A DNA stretch of 64,000 nucleotides from Clytia hemisphaerica (lineage: Eukaryota > Cnidaria > Hydrozoa > Leptothecata > Clytiidae). Each line of letters opens with the position of its first letter. Within the stretch, counting starts at the first letter, position 1. Below the pieces are notes generated by a model. That model did no database searches. It was not told the origin of the DNA and saw nothing but the letters and a program-made list of their open reading frames with translations. The position numbers and the translations under genes were made by a program. Below are positions 32,913 to 44,400 of this stretch, one piece after another. The stretch covers positions 799,007 through 863,006 of the forward strand of contig CACVBU010001134.1 in assembly GCA_902728285.1 (NCBI GenBank). The letters are read 5' to 3'.

Positions 32913-34629
32913 AGCATGTCTATTTACTATTTTCTGCCATCTTTGTTTTGACAGTTAGAAACAAAGCAGTATGGTCCGATCAACAATACGCTTCTGAAAC
33001 GGCCGACGTTGCCCGATCAAAAAGGAGAATAGAGCGCCGTACGGATATTTACCACAGACGTTCCTCGAAAAAATGATGTCTTCCGCCTCGAAAAAAGAAC
33101 ATCCTACTGTTTTTACCGCCGGAGCTTGATTTAAAAAGAGACTCATGTACAAACTCACGAAATTGACCAAAACCGGCGTTAGACTTGGAGAAGAAGGAGA
33201 AAAATTACCGTTTTATTTTTAACAAATATTTCCTATATAGATAGGAAATATTTAAAAAAGAAAGCACACTGTGGTCACTCTTGTCTAGAGGAGCTAGGTA
33301 TTGGATGTCATTGACTTGGTGTTCTTCATTTGTTAGTATCAGATCTATTAATGATGTTTTAATTCTATTCTATTCTAATTTTTAATTTCTATTAATGAAA
33401 GTTTTCCCGATAACTTGTTTTCCGAAAATAATCCGAAATCGGATTTAAACTTAGTAGTCTTAACGACGACGACCACCAGCGGGAAAAAAATCGCGGAAGG
33501 GATTTGAAGGGTCCCCTTGGCTGACCAATAAGTAAAGTTATTGAGACGAGAAAATTTAGCTCCTATGAGAGTTGTGAGGTGTGATTTACGAATTTTATAA
33601 CAAAGTACGACAAATTCATTGACTCAATCAACTACAAATTGTTAAATGATTTAAAGCCTCAACCAAGAACTGAATCCGATAGCGCCTTAAGTCTGTATTT
33701 ACACGTCCATTTTTTCCAGATCACTTACAGACGGCTCAAAAATGAAACGTAACAAAAAATGTCATTTTTGACGTCCAAAAATTTTTTTGTTTAAAAAACC
33801 TGAATTTGCTTTTTGCTAGAAACGACCGTGTGCGGCCAAAATTAAGGTCTTTAAAAACCGACCCAGGAAAGAATTGTCTAAAAATCGATCATTATGGCTC
33901 GCCTGGTGTAATTTTTCGATAATATTTGCCTTGTTAAGGACAAACTTTTTGAAGTATTTCCTTAAATTTTAGACCCTTGCAGAGCACCTCCTCTCTCATC
34001 GAGCCTTAGCAATAGCAGTGCAATTTTAGAATAATGTCTGATTAATTCGCACAAAAGATTTTCTTTTAAGTTTATTGAAGCATAATGTCCCTGCCGTATT
34101 ATGAAAGAGAAATCTCTAAAGATTGATGTTTATTCTTTACCAGACAGTGACTTATTCCCTGAGGATGAAAATGCTTCCTGACTAGTGGAAAACCCCCACA
34201 AATATCCTTTAAGAAGTTTGATTTAAAATCTCTAAAAATTACTTCTGACTACATCGCAACAAACTCGTGCTCAACCCTCCATTATACACCAAATCAGACT
34301 GTCACTAATAATTAACATTTACTCAAGTCCTCAGATTGCATGTTTGTACACACGAATTTTCTGAAATCCGGGAAGTCCTCACTTTAACGGGTACTTATAA
34401 ACGAAAAAATAGACACAGGTCCTTGGTATAACGGATTTTTGAATTAAAAGATAGGGGTGTGTTATTAGGGCTGTTTTACGTATTAGTGTCTACTCTAACC
34501 CCACCTAAAATTTTATTACCGTGGGTTGCATTAATTTAAAGATATAGATTTTTTTGTGTAGGTCCTCACTTTAACGGGTTGCGAATGAGGTCCTCACTAT
34601 GGACTTTTCGTGTGCTATGGTGTGTGTGT
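32913..34629. other. No exon found between the two converging genes
   Basis: I looked for continuing NBAS exons (plus) and HFM1 exons (minus) and saw none. A short hairpin AATATTTCCTAT/ATAGGAAATATT lies at about 33224-33255. Repeated TCCTCACTTTAACGGG occurs at 34377 and 34563. Otherwise featureless. Confidence 0.5.
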
Positions 34630-34712
34630 GTCTGTCTGTCACAAAAACTTTAGGGCAGCCTGGAGACTTCAAAAATGCTTTGATTTGGCTGAAATTTGGC
34701 ACACGGCGTTAA
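34630..34712. mobile_element. Truncated copy of the 156-bp Helentron-like element
   Basis: A CTGT microsatellite followed by TTAGGGCAGCCTGGAGACTT and about half a unit, ending abruptly at GGCACAC. Same sequence as 10797-10885 and 63645-63720. Confidence 0.75.
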
Positions 34713-34987
34713 ATTAGGGCCGGCGTAAAAAAGGTCGATAAGGTATAGTGGTGCATGTCATTGATTGAAAACATTGAAGGTTTTTTGCAATCGACATAGA
34801 ATTCAAAGAAGTTACATTCGTATGTAAAGTGAAAGCTTTTATAAAACGTAAAGACGGAAGAATTTTTATCTCAAAAAAAGTTTGAAACATTAGAGTAGTT
34901 AGTTAGTAGTTTTACTTGGAGATCGCGATCTAACTAAGTTAAGTAAGGATTAGTAAAAGAGATTTTAATCTTAAATTCTCTACTTAC

Positions 34988-37900
34988 ATCATTGACATTA
35001 GGAATGGTAGCGGAGATAGCTAAGAATCTCATAGCTGGTGAGTTTGAGTCTTCTTTCTTTCTTGATGGCAACTTGGATAGTCTTCATACGACTGACAACG
35101 GCTTCCATGGTCGCGCCACGGACATCATCCCCGAGTAAATGGACCTAAAGAAAAAAGTGAAATTTCTGCAAAAATAGAATTCGGATTAGACGCTTCTAGT
35201 AAGAAGCAAATTAATAAGACTTTTTTAAGCGCAGCTTTGGTGGCAAAACATAGAATGCACCCCCCCCCCTGAGCTTAGGGGGAGGCTAAACCATTTTTGC
35301 TTGACTGGGGGCTGTATTTTTCAAAAAATACTGGGGACTAGCTTGCTAGGGGGGGCTGAGTGTTGTGTAATAGAACTGGGGGCAGAGCTGATAGGTTGAA
35401 GATATTTTAAATTATGTTAAAAATCTATGCTGTGGGGAAGGTTTTATTCCTCCTGAAAAAAAAATTAAAATAAATTTATCAAGAATTTCCATGCAAAATT
35501 TCTTCGATATTTTGCTTTGTGAAGGTGGGTGAAGGTGTGACCCCTCTGCACACTATGCGAAACTTATGATATTAAATCTTACGCTCTTTAATTCAAATTT
35601 CAAGGGGTATTAGATTTTCATCAAATAAGGGAGCGTATCGGATAGAAGAACGTCGAATTTTCAAAAAAGACTTTCTTAACATAGGAAGTGCATTTTTTCA
35701 AGGAATAACCCAAATAAATACAAAATAGTTTATATAACTACAATTTGTCCCGTCTATTTTTTTTTGCTTATGTTCTTACTACTTTTACTACTCATTTCGT
35801 CTAGCACGCGATGGACTAAAAACACGAAATCCATACCTCATCAATAAGGAACAAGCGAACAGTTTGCACCAATGACTTCTGATCTCTCCAACGTCGCGTC
35901 ATACTGTCCCATTTTTCCTAAAAAAAATTATTTGCTTACATTGGGAAAAAGACATTAAAGAAGTAAAGAGGCACTTCACATTTTGAAATGTAAAAGGAAG
36001 TAAAATAAGCGAAGATGATATTTTGCCTGAAAAGAATATTTCCTATGCTAGACATCAGCATATCCGGTTTTTTTTTTTTTTTTTTTTAATCTATAGTATA
36101 GGTAACACGAACAAATAGTACAAAACCAAACCCATATCCGGCTTTAGACCGATGCCCAGGCTTGGGAGGTACTATCCTTGCTGGATGAGAGAGGATGTTG
36201 AGGGAGGCGTCCAATATCGGAAATTCTTTGGTTAAAAATTAAGGGAAAACCGAAATTTTGGGAATTTCGGGACCCTTACCAGGGGGGGTCAACATTTATA
36301 ATACCAACCCATAGCCCGAAAACCTGACTTTTGACCTTTTGAGCTAAGTTAACACCACCACCCCAAAATTGGTATCGATACCAACTTGAAAATCATAATT
36401 TTTAGAAAAAAGGGGGACCCACCCCCTTAATTTGGTATCGATACCAACATGACTTTTTGAATTTGACAAAATATCATGGGACCCACCCCCTAATTTAGTA
36501 CCAAGACCAATCTGACAAATTTGAGTTTAAAGCTGTTTAAAGGGAACCCACCCCCTCCCACACAAACAGGGAGAGAAACATTAAGAGAAACTTCAAAAAA
36601 ACTCATTTTTGAAATACTCTTTCTTCAACACAACACGAAAAATGTCATATGCTAAAATAGAAAATGACTGAAAACTGACAATATAATAAAAACAAACCCA
36701 ATGAAGCTAGCAAAATCAATATGAATCAATATTATCTGAATATAATTGATGTGCAAGAACTAGGAGAAGCTATTATTAGTACATAATTTTAGAACAGAAT
36801 AGATTCACTAATTACCAAATGCTATCACAGAAAAAATGCTTTTGCTTCAGGCTTGATCAAAAATAAAACTTGAAAATATCGAAAAAAGTCCAAAATAAAC
36901 AAACTTCAAAGTCATTTAAACTTATTACTCATTTACCGTCATTATACTCAAAAGCTAAAACAAATCCAATTGAAACCTGTTTAGACTGATATGTACCCCG
37001 GGGTATTTTCTAGCTATAAGGGCAAAAATTAGGAAAGTTTTACTGTCATTTTGATATGGATACCAACTTTCTGAATCATATCATTTAAAAAAGGGGTACC
37101 CACCCCTTATTTTGGTATCAATACCAACTGAAGATAACTCTTTTTTCTAAAAAAGGGGGACCCACCCCCATCAATACCAACTTGACTTTTCAGACTTTTA
37201 AAGGAAAAAAAGACACCACCACCCGGCTATGGGTCTGGTATCTGGATGTTGACCCCCCCTGCCCTTACCGTGATTTCTTTTTCGAAATTTTGCCATTTTA
37301 GGGACAATTTTTAGGACCCTTAGTAAGGGTAAGGGTAAGTTACAGCGGGGCTTTGAAGTTCCAAAAAGGCACACTTAAGAGCGGGACACAGGCCAGTTTA
37401 ACACTTTTTCTTCTTAAAAGCAGATTTTGGTGAATTTTATCAAGAAAAATAACGAAAAAGGTTAAATAGGTCAATCCTTCCATGCATTTTAAGTATCAGT
37501 AGCTGTTTTTTAATTATTTTGTTCAATTTATTTGATAAAACGTTTCGGTCTCAACATTCCATTCCAACAAATTTTTAACTGATGATGTTGTTCGGTTGAA
37601 ACCGAAACGTTAAATAAAATAAGTTGAAGAAAAATAAGAACAAATTAACTTTTTGTTCATATCTTGGATTTCGTTGAATTTATCAAGAACATTAAGGAAA
37701 AAGGTGAGAGAAAACAACTCTTACAGGGGTAGTGAAAACAATGTGTGCTTTGTGGAGTTCTTGGAAATCATCAATATCAGTATCACCAGTGAGCTCTGTA
37801 CATTTCAAAGCAAATGGTCCAAACTTGGAAGTCCAATCTTGATATCGTTCACTACATAATGCTTTGATTGGTGCCACTAAAAAATATTGATTAATTACTA

Positions 37901-38592
37901 GATGTCTAGGTAGCATACCCGTTGTGTTTTTAATAAGAACATCAAAAATTCATTTAAAAAAACAAACTATATACGATGTCTTTAGATATTCTCAATTATT
38001 TGGGTTTTTAACCCTAAAAATGTTTTTATCATCGTATATAGTTTTATTACATAAAAAAAGTGAATTCAACAACTCCGAACAAAGTAAACTTATATGTTAT
38101 ATTAATAAGACTCTTACCAATACAAGAAAAACCAACTTACAGTATACTATTTTGTAGGTGAAATTTGTAGTACTGAGAAGCAATCGTATAATGCTCATCT
38201 CAAATATGGCAGTTTTGCCTGAACCAGTAGGTGCACAAATAACCATTGGATTATCTGAATACATCACCTTAAAGAACAATTTGTTGATAAAACATAATCT
38301 TTAAAATTAGTGAAAATGGAACGAAAATGAGGTAAATGAGAAAAACCTTTAAGAATGATTTTCAAATTAGTCTGATATTTTAAATTACGTCCAAGTCAGC
38401 CATATAGAGCAGCCTCTACTTTTTCTGGTAATAGAGTAATGTAACATAATGTTCTGAAAGCACTTCTGACGTTTGAGAACACATTGAGAAATCTCCATGC
38501 ACTTTAAAATAAATGTTTGATTACCTCATCAAAAACTTTAGACTGCAATGCATTGAAGTATGCAAATGGAAAAATTGGCCTGTATTTTTCAG
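34988..38592 (-). CDS. HFM1: HFM1/MER3-like meiotic DNA helicase, five exons, incomplete
   Basis: Minus-strand exons in order: 38525-38592 (PFAYFNALQSKVFDE), 38141-38267 (Walker A APTGSGKT), 37725-37876 (APIKALCSERYQDW, ELTGDTD, TTP), 35837-35917 (EKWDSMTRRW, FLIDE) and 34988-35144 (VHLLGDD, EAVVSRMKT, then AISATIPN). Motif II is DEVH, split over the last two exons; motif III is SAT. GT-AG borders and phases agree. These residues are typical of HFM1/Mer3, a superfamily-2 helicase that processes meiotic recombination intermediates. The last exon needs a 1-base shift between MKTIQ and PAMRF, in the purine run about 35050-35066. Helicase domain 2 and the Sec63 domain were not found to the left, nor the N-terminus to the right. 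So it is a truncated copy, or the rest lies beyond long introns. Confidence 0.8.
36280..37261. mobile_element. 982-bp hAT-like MITE with internal GGTATCGATACC palindromes
   Basis: Left CAGGGGGGGTCAACAT and right ATGTTGACCCCCCCTG are inverted, followed by an ACCCATAGCC block on both sides. CCCTTAC is duplicated outside (36273-36279, 37262-37268). A CAGGG terminus and 7-8-bp duplication suit hAT elements. Inside, a unit of GGGGGACCCACCCCC plus GGTATCGATACCAAC is repeated toward each end. It lies in an HFM1-like intron. Confidence 0.85.
37540..37640. repeat. AACGTTTCGGT inverted-repeat fragment
   Basis: AAACGTTTCGGTCTCAAC is mirrored by GTTGAAACCGAAACGTT about 70 bp later, followed by AATAAAATAA. 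A CGAAACGTT...AATAAA end is seen on some Penelope-like retroelements, but too little is present to assign it. Confidence 0.4.
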
Positions 38593-39090
38593 CTTTAAAC
38601 ATAAAGAAATTAAGGAAAAAATGAAAACTGCTGAAGCTTTTGAGATATGGTTTAACAATGTAATAAAATAGTAGATATATCTGAGTATACAGGATTTCAA
38701 CCATTAAGCCGGACCCTACATTGCCATACCATACAGGAATATAGAAATCCTTTTACTCCTAGGGATAACTTAAAGGACAAGATATTTCAGAAATCTTTAA
38801 GGTTACAACAAACCAAATTACCAGGGAGTCTGTTAAATGACGCGCCTTACGCGCTCTAAAAAAGGTAGAATTATTAGTTTTTGCATTTTGAATTTTTCTT
38901 TTTACTATTGTCAACACCTTGCACATTCAAAATCAAACAAGGGGACTTCTTAAGAAATATAAAATTCAATTGAAGGTTGAAAAGATACGGATTTCATGTA
39001 TTGATTTCAGATTATGAGATCCATCATCATCATTGCCGACTAAAAAAAGAATGTTTCACTTATTTTCTTCAAAATTTAAAAACATTACTA

Positions 39091-39240
39091 TTCATGATAT
39101 GAACCACTGGAGAGTCTTCTGAGAACTTTTAACATTTTCCACCCAATACGTCACTTAAACAATAGAAAAAATGACGTATCGTACAAAAACAAAAAAATTG
39201 CATAATTTTGTGAAGTCATTGCAGTGGTGCATATCATGAA
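39091..39240. mobile_element. 150-bp palindromic MITE (TTCATGATATGCA family)
   Basis: TTCATGATATGAACCACTGG at the left and CAGTGGTGCATATCATGAA at the right, with CCACCCAATACGTCA inside. Third copy of the family at 14059 and 14250. Confidence 0.82.
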
Positions 39241-39559
39241 CACACTGTTTCACGCCATCTCATTTTAATGTGATTTAACATGGTCAATAATTTCCTATGA
39301 GACGATTGATTGCGCAAGACCTGTTTCAGTTCCCACAAGTAATTTGACAGTCAGATGTGGTTTGGTGATTTTCATGTCTTAGGGTACTTGAGTTTTTAAT
39401 CAAATTCCATTTTCCTTTTTTATGGGAAATGTGTTGTTATCATATTTATTATAATTATAATAATAATAATTTATAGATGTGTAGGTCTATTGACCTCTAC
39501 CAAAACAATCTAATTCATACAGTTAGACACAGAGCTCATGTTTGCAATTTCTTCTATGC

Positions 39560-40012
39560 TTTCCCCTACAAAGGTGGATGAGGGATAGATGATATCATCT
39601 AAATATCATTCACACTTCATCAAGTTACCATCTGGATGTATCATCCTACTATCATCAAGAGATGATACCTTGATGATATGAAATTTTTAGAAATTTAAAA
39701 TTCATCAGACTATCATCCACTGATCATCAATCAGATGCTACTGATCATCAATCAGATGATAAAAAGGATCATCCAACTGATGATTCCGAGATGACTTCTG
39801 GATGGCGTTTGTGGATGATATTGGGATGAATCCTTTTTTTGTTTGAACATCATCAAAGTATCATCCAACTTTAATCCATTAGATGACTTGATGATATCTT
39901 GCTGATATCATCAAGATTCCATACAAAGATGATATATGGATGATATTTTAGATGATATATGGATGAAAGTAAAAGAAATGTGGTATATCATCAATATATC
40001 ATCCATCATTAC
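39560..40012. repeat. ATGATATCATC-rich inverted-repeat element
   Basis: Dense GATGATAT, ATCATCC and GGATGATA motifs in both orientations over 450 bp, with self-complementary halves. Likely a MITE built of degenerate short palindromes. Precise ends are not clear. Confidence 0.6.
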
Positions 40013-41494
40013 CGGAACTGGCATATTGCAAGCAATATAAATTTAGGAAACACAAGCACAGAATTAATATATTATTAAACAGTAATTAAGTCAGCTGATT
40101 GTTATTTCAGACACCCGATCTAGATCATAGAAGCGCTATACTCAAAGTCTCCCGGTTTTCGTTTTCTTTTTCTGGAGGATACAGAAGAAAAAGATCCACC
40201 ATTTGGAAGTGTTGTGGGGTATTGAAGTTAACAACAGCTAGAAGTTCTGACTTGAAAAGAAAAAGCCTGAGTGAATTGTCATCATTTAAGGCCACGATTA
40301 AAAACACTATACTATTCGATAGTTCATTAAAGGCAGAGGGTGGGAATAAACAAGTTTAATTGAACCTTACCAAGACTTTTCGATTCAATTTTGACCGGCT
40401 AGTATACAGTTTTCTTCCAAATCATGCATGGCACAAAGATCGTCGATTTCATCCATCATTTACATTTTTCATTTTGTTAATTTTTATTTATTCACTGTAG
40501 AGAAAAAAGCGAGAATAATAATAATAATAACAAACAATTTGTTTATTTAAAAACCTTGTATCTGGAACAAGAAATAATTAGCACTTTTGACATTTTCTTG
40601 CTGATCTGCCATCAAAATGCATCTCTAAGAGGTACTTAATGCAAAATTATTATGTATTTCAAGTACGAAAGAGTAAAATTCATAAGATTGAAACCATTAA
40701 GGGTTTTTCTTTCAAAATCTAGAGGAAACTTTTAGGCTGAAATCCTGGAAAGCGATAGCAACCTGAGGCTAACCCAAAGAGTTACTTATAATAAAAATTG
40801 TGACTTTGACAAGCGATGAAAATCATCAAAAAGTGCATAAAACTCAGTAGAAAATTTCTACAAATTAAAACACATCTATATTCTTTGGAACTATACTTAA
40901 AAAATGGCTAAAAAGGGTGTTCAAAAAATAAGATTTTTCTGAGAAAAAGGTTAAAGTGGGCTGGTATTCTCATTTTATCCAGACTGAAAAAGAGTTATCC
41001 AAAAAATAGTGACATTGTCTGGAATTTCTGTTATCAGACTTTCAATTTTGAAACTGGTGAAAATATTCTTAAAATGAGGGGGATGGGTGAACTTAGCAAA
41101 AATGCATGTCTATTAAATGCATGTGTACTTATATGGATGACCCAAATTAAAACAAAATAGTCGAAACTAACATTTGAAATGACTATACATAACCAGTAAG
41201 GTGAGGTCAATACCTCAAGGGAACTAATTTTTGTGGGAATAAATTTTCGCAGAACTTCTTCTGAGGTGCAAAAGGAATGGCGCTTTTTCAAGAACTAATT
41301 TTCGCAGTTGATAACCTCTTGCAGAAATTCTTTCGTTTTCTTGAAGGGTTTTTTTAAGGGTTTTCAGATTTTTAGATGTTTAGATTTTTTTTAAACCCAA
41401 AGCACCAAACAAACCCGAAAACACGAAAATTAGTTACCCACGAAAATTAGTTTGCTTAATAAGCTGTTTCAAAAACAATTTAAAAGTGGAAAAA
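40013..41494. other. Spacer between HFM1-like and BEN genes, no gene identified
   Basis: 40099-40359 is open on both strands, including a basic stretch KRKRKPGDF (minus) that might be an HFM1 N-terminal piece, but no splice sites support it. 41215-41450 carries GGGAACTAATTTTTG / ACGAAAATTAG, a decayed relative of the 41813 MITE. Confidence 0.4.
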
Positions 41495-44400
41495 TTAGTT
41501 TGAAGGCATTTCATCGTCCATCCACTCAGGATTGACTGGCCAATCTAATTCTGGGTCCCTCATATATCTTTTTGCACTAGTCACTGTGCGTGTGATGAAG
41601 GTATTCATCCACTTTTCATCAATTTCAATAAGTCCACCACCATCAGCCTTGGGTAGGCGTACCTTGCAGTTGACTTTGCAGAACGCTGAAAAAGAATTTG
41701 AAATTATATTATGGTAAAACTCCTTCTCCAAATAACAAGAAAGTTCAAAGTATGTTAATTTGAGAAGATAATAACCATAACCATTTTGTTTACTAAATCA
41801 ATATTTTCGTTACCTTAAAGGAAGAAATTTTGGCGGAAAGAAAATTTGGCAGATTTGGCCAGAATCTGCCAAATTAAGTTCCCGCCAAAATTTCTTTTTT
41901 CCGCCACCCGCCAAATTAAACTTTTTGAAAATATGATCTCTTTTAAGGTGTTTTTGCATTTTTTTTTGCTGTTTTTACGCCATTTTAAGGATAAAATTTT
42001 CAGCAAACGCCAAATTAAATTCCCGCCAAATTTAATTTTTTCGTCCATCCGCCAAATTAAATTCCATCTAAAAAACTTTTTCGGCCATCCGCCAAATTAA
42101 ATTCCCGCCAAAATTTCTTCCTTTAAGGTATCTACCAAGATAGTCCAATTAAAAGACCTACCAGTGATTGCATCTAAAATGTGCTCAGGGAATGGCCCTG
42201 ATGTGGGTGTTGTTTGGCCAGTCAACCCGGCCTGGCTGATTCTTTCTTTCGTGAACAGTCTAAAACGCGTATCAATGCGCTACATTAATTTTCTTGTGAA
42301 CAAAATTTTTTGAATCGAAGATCAGAAATTTTCACAAATCAGCATGGTTTTTCACCTTATTTCTTTCATTTTTATGCGGTTCTAGGTAAAATTTGCAATT
42401 TTAAAAATTTTGTGTGGAATAAGTTACCTTCGAAGGAGATATGGCACACAATTGTTCGCCATTTTCTTGAGCAAGGCCTTGCAGGCAGTGCGCGGTCGTA
42501 CAAACACTCCTGTGTCCCGAAATAGTTCCACTTTCTTTGTGCTCTGAGATAAAATAAAAATTACCTTGACTATCAAATTTGATCCAGAACAATTGCAGAA
42601 AACTGTAAATATTATTTCAAGATCAACAGTAATAATAATTTAGTAGAAGTAGTAGAAGTAGCAGTAGTAGCAGCAGTATTAGCAGTAGTATATATATGTA
42701 CATACTGTATTTGTTGCCTGGCTTTGGATAAGACCCCGCAGCCTTTCAATTTCGTTGGAATTGGTGATAATTGCATTCTACATAGAAATAAAAATAATGT
42801 GTAATCACGGATATGCTATAATAATATAACAATACACGGATTTCAAATTAAATTTTTGCGTAGCTTGTTCTTTAATCCTATGTAATTTGCATGGGAAAAA
42901 AATCAAGCATTTCCGCCTTTCGCTCTCTATGTTTACTTGATATTTTTCGGGCAGGTAATTTAATTTGAAACCTGTGTATTATTTTCCATCTCCATTCGAA
43001 GTATTCTAAATTATCTGAATTATTTATACAGCTGTCAAAATTTAATTATACTTCTCAAACAATTTAATTTTCAGAATGAATTATCTAGTAAAAATACTTT
43101 TTTAACTATGTAAGAAACTGGTACTCCTAACTCTTTCTAAATTCTTATAAATTTAAAATTTACAATCTGCTTATAACTTTACCGACTGCATTCCTATTGT
43201 CTCGTCTCTATCAGCAAGCACTTGTTCCTCTAGAAAAGCAATATAAAATAAAAAACTTTGAAGTCTTTCTTGATAGAAAAAAGGAAATAAAAACAAATAC
43301 GTAGCGAATAGTAAAAATATGAAACAAAAAATCCTCATAAATCATTTTATATGGGTTGTACTTATAATGTGTACTTAGCTTATATAAGGGTGAAAGTCAT
43401 ATAAAAGGTCTAAATTTGATGTTTTGGTAGTTCTTTTATAATCTTTATTGTTATTACATGGCATGAACCCCCCCCCCAGCCCGCAGGGGGGGGAGGCTAC
43501 AACCAAAACTTTCCTGAAAAAGGCTGGGGGCTGGATTTTTTTTTTATTTCTCTATGGGTACCTAACTTTTATACAGTAAGGTCTGGGGGCTGGGGAACTA
43601 TATAATATATCTTGCTTTTATCTAATCTATCTTTTATCATTTCTTGACATATACTCAAGTCACAGGGGGTAACAATCACAGGGAGTACCTACTTTCTTAG
43701 GGGACCTAAACCCCTGGTCCATGCCATGTATTATCTAGTTGCCGAAACACGGTAATTATATGGCATAAACATTTTCATGAGAATTTTTCCATTTTCCATT
43801 TAATTTTTTTTATGAGCGCACCAACTTACTGTGCATAATATGACAAAGGAGGTAAAAAGGTTCAGCACAAAGTTTTACGTTTTAAAAAAGTAAAAAATAT
43901 GTAATAGTTATCAGAAAGTTGTGAGTACAATACAAGAAATATTCTACGAGTTCCAATTTTTTTTGCATCATATTTTCCGAGCCTTTAGACAAGGAAAATA
44001 TGCGAAAATATCGAGAACGAGTAAAATATTTCTGTATTGTAGAGCTTGCGTCTGATAACTGGTTTATCGGTGACCCAAAAAATGCACTTTCTGTTGAGTT
44101 GAAAAAAGCAAAGAACTCACTTTCTTCTAGCTGCTGTCTCAGATGAAAGAGATCAGATTCTTTTTTCCAGCACTCTGAACATGGATTTCTAAAAAGAAGT
44201 CAAACAGCTAAATTCACATTACATTGTAGAGGCAGCATGATAATGAAAATATTCCAAAGTCAGAATGTCAGTATTACAGCCGGAGGGTGTCCTTAGAAAT
44301 TTTTTAAAACTGTTTTAAAAATTTGTGAAATTTTAAGTCCCCAGAAAATCTCAAAATTTAGAGGATGAGGATGATCATTCCTTATAAAATTATCCCATTA

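Noticed and set aside
40125-40359. Possible N-terminal HFM1 exon with KRKRKP
   Set aside because: Open on both strands, no convincing acceptor and donor, and the HFM1 N-terminus is poorly conserved.
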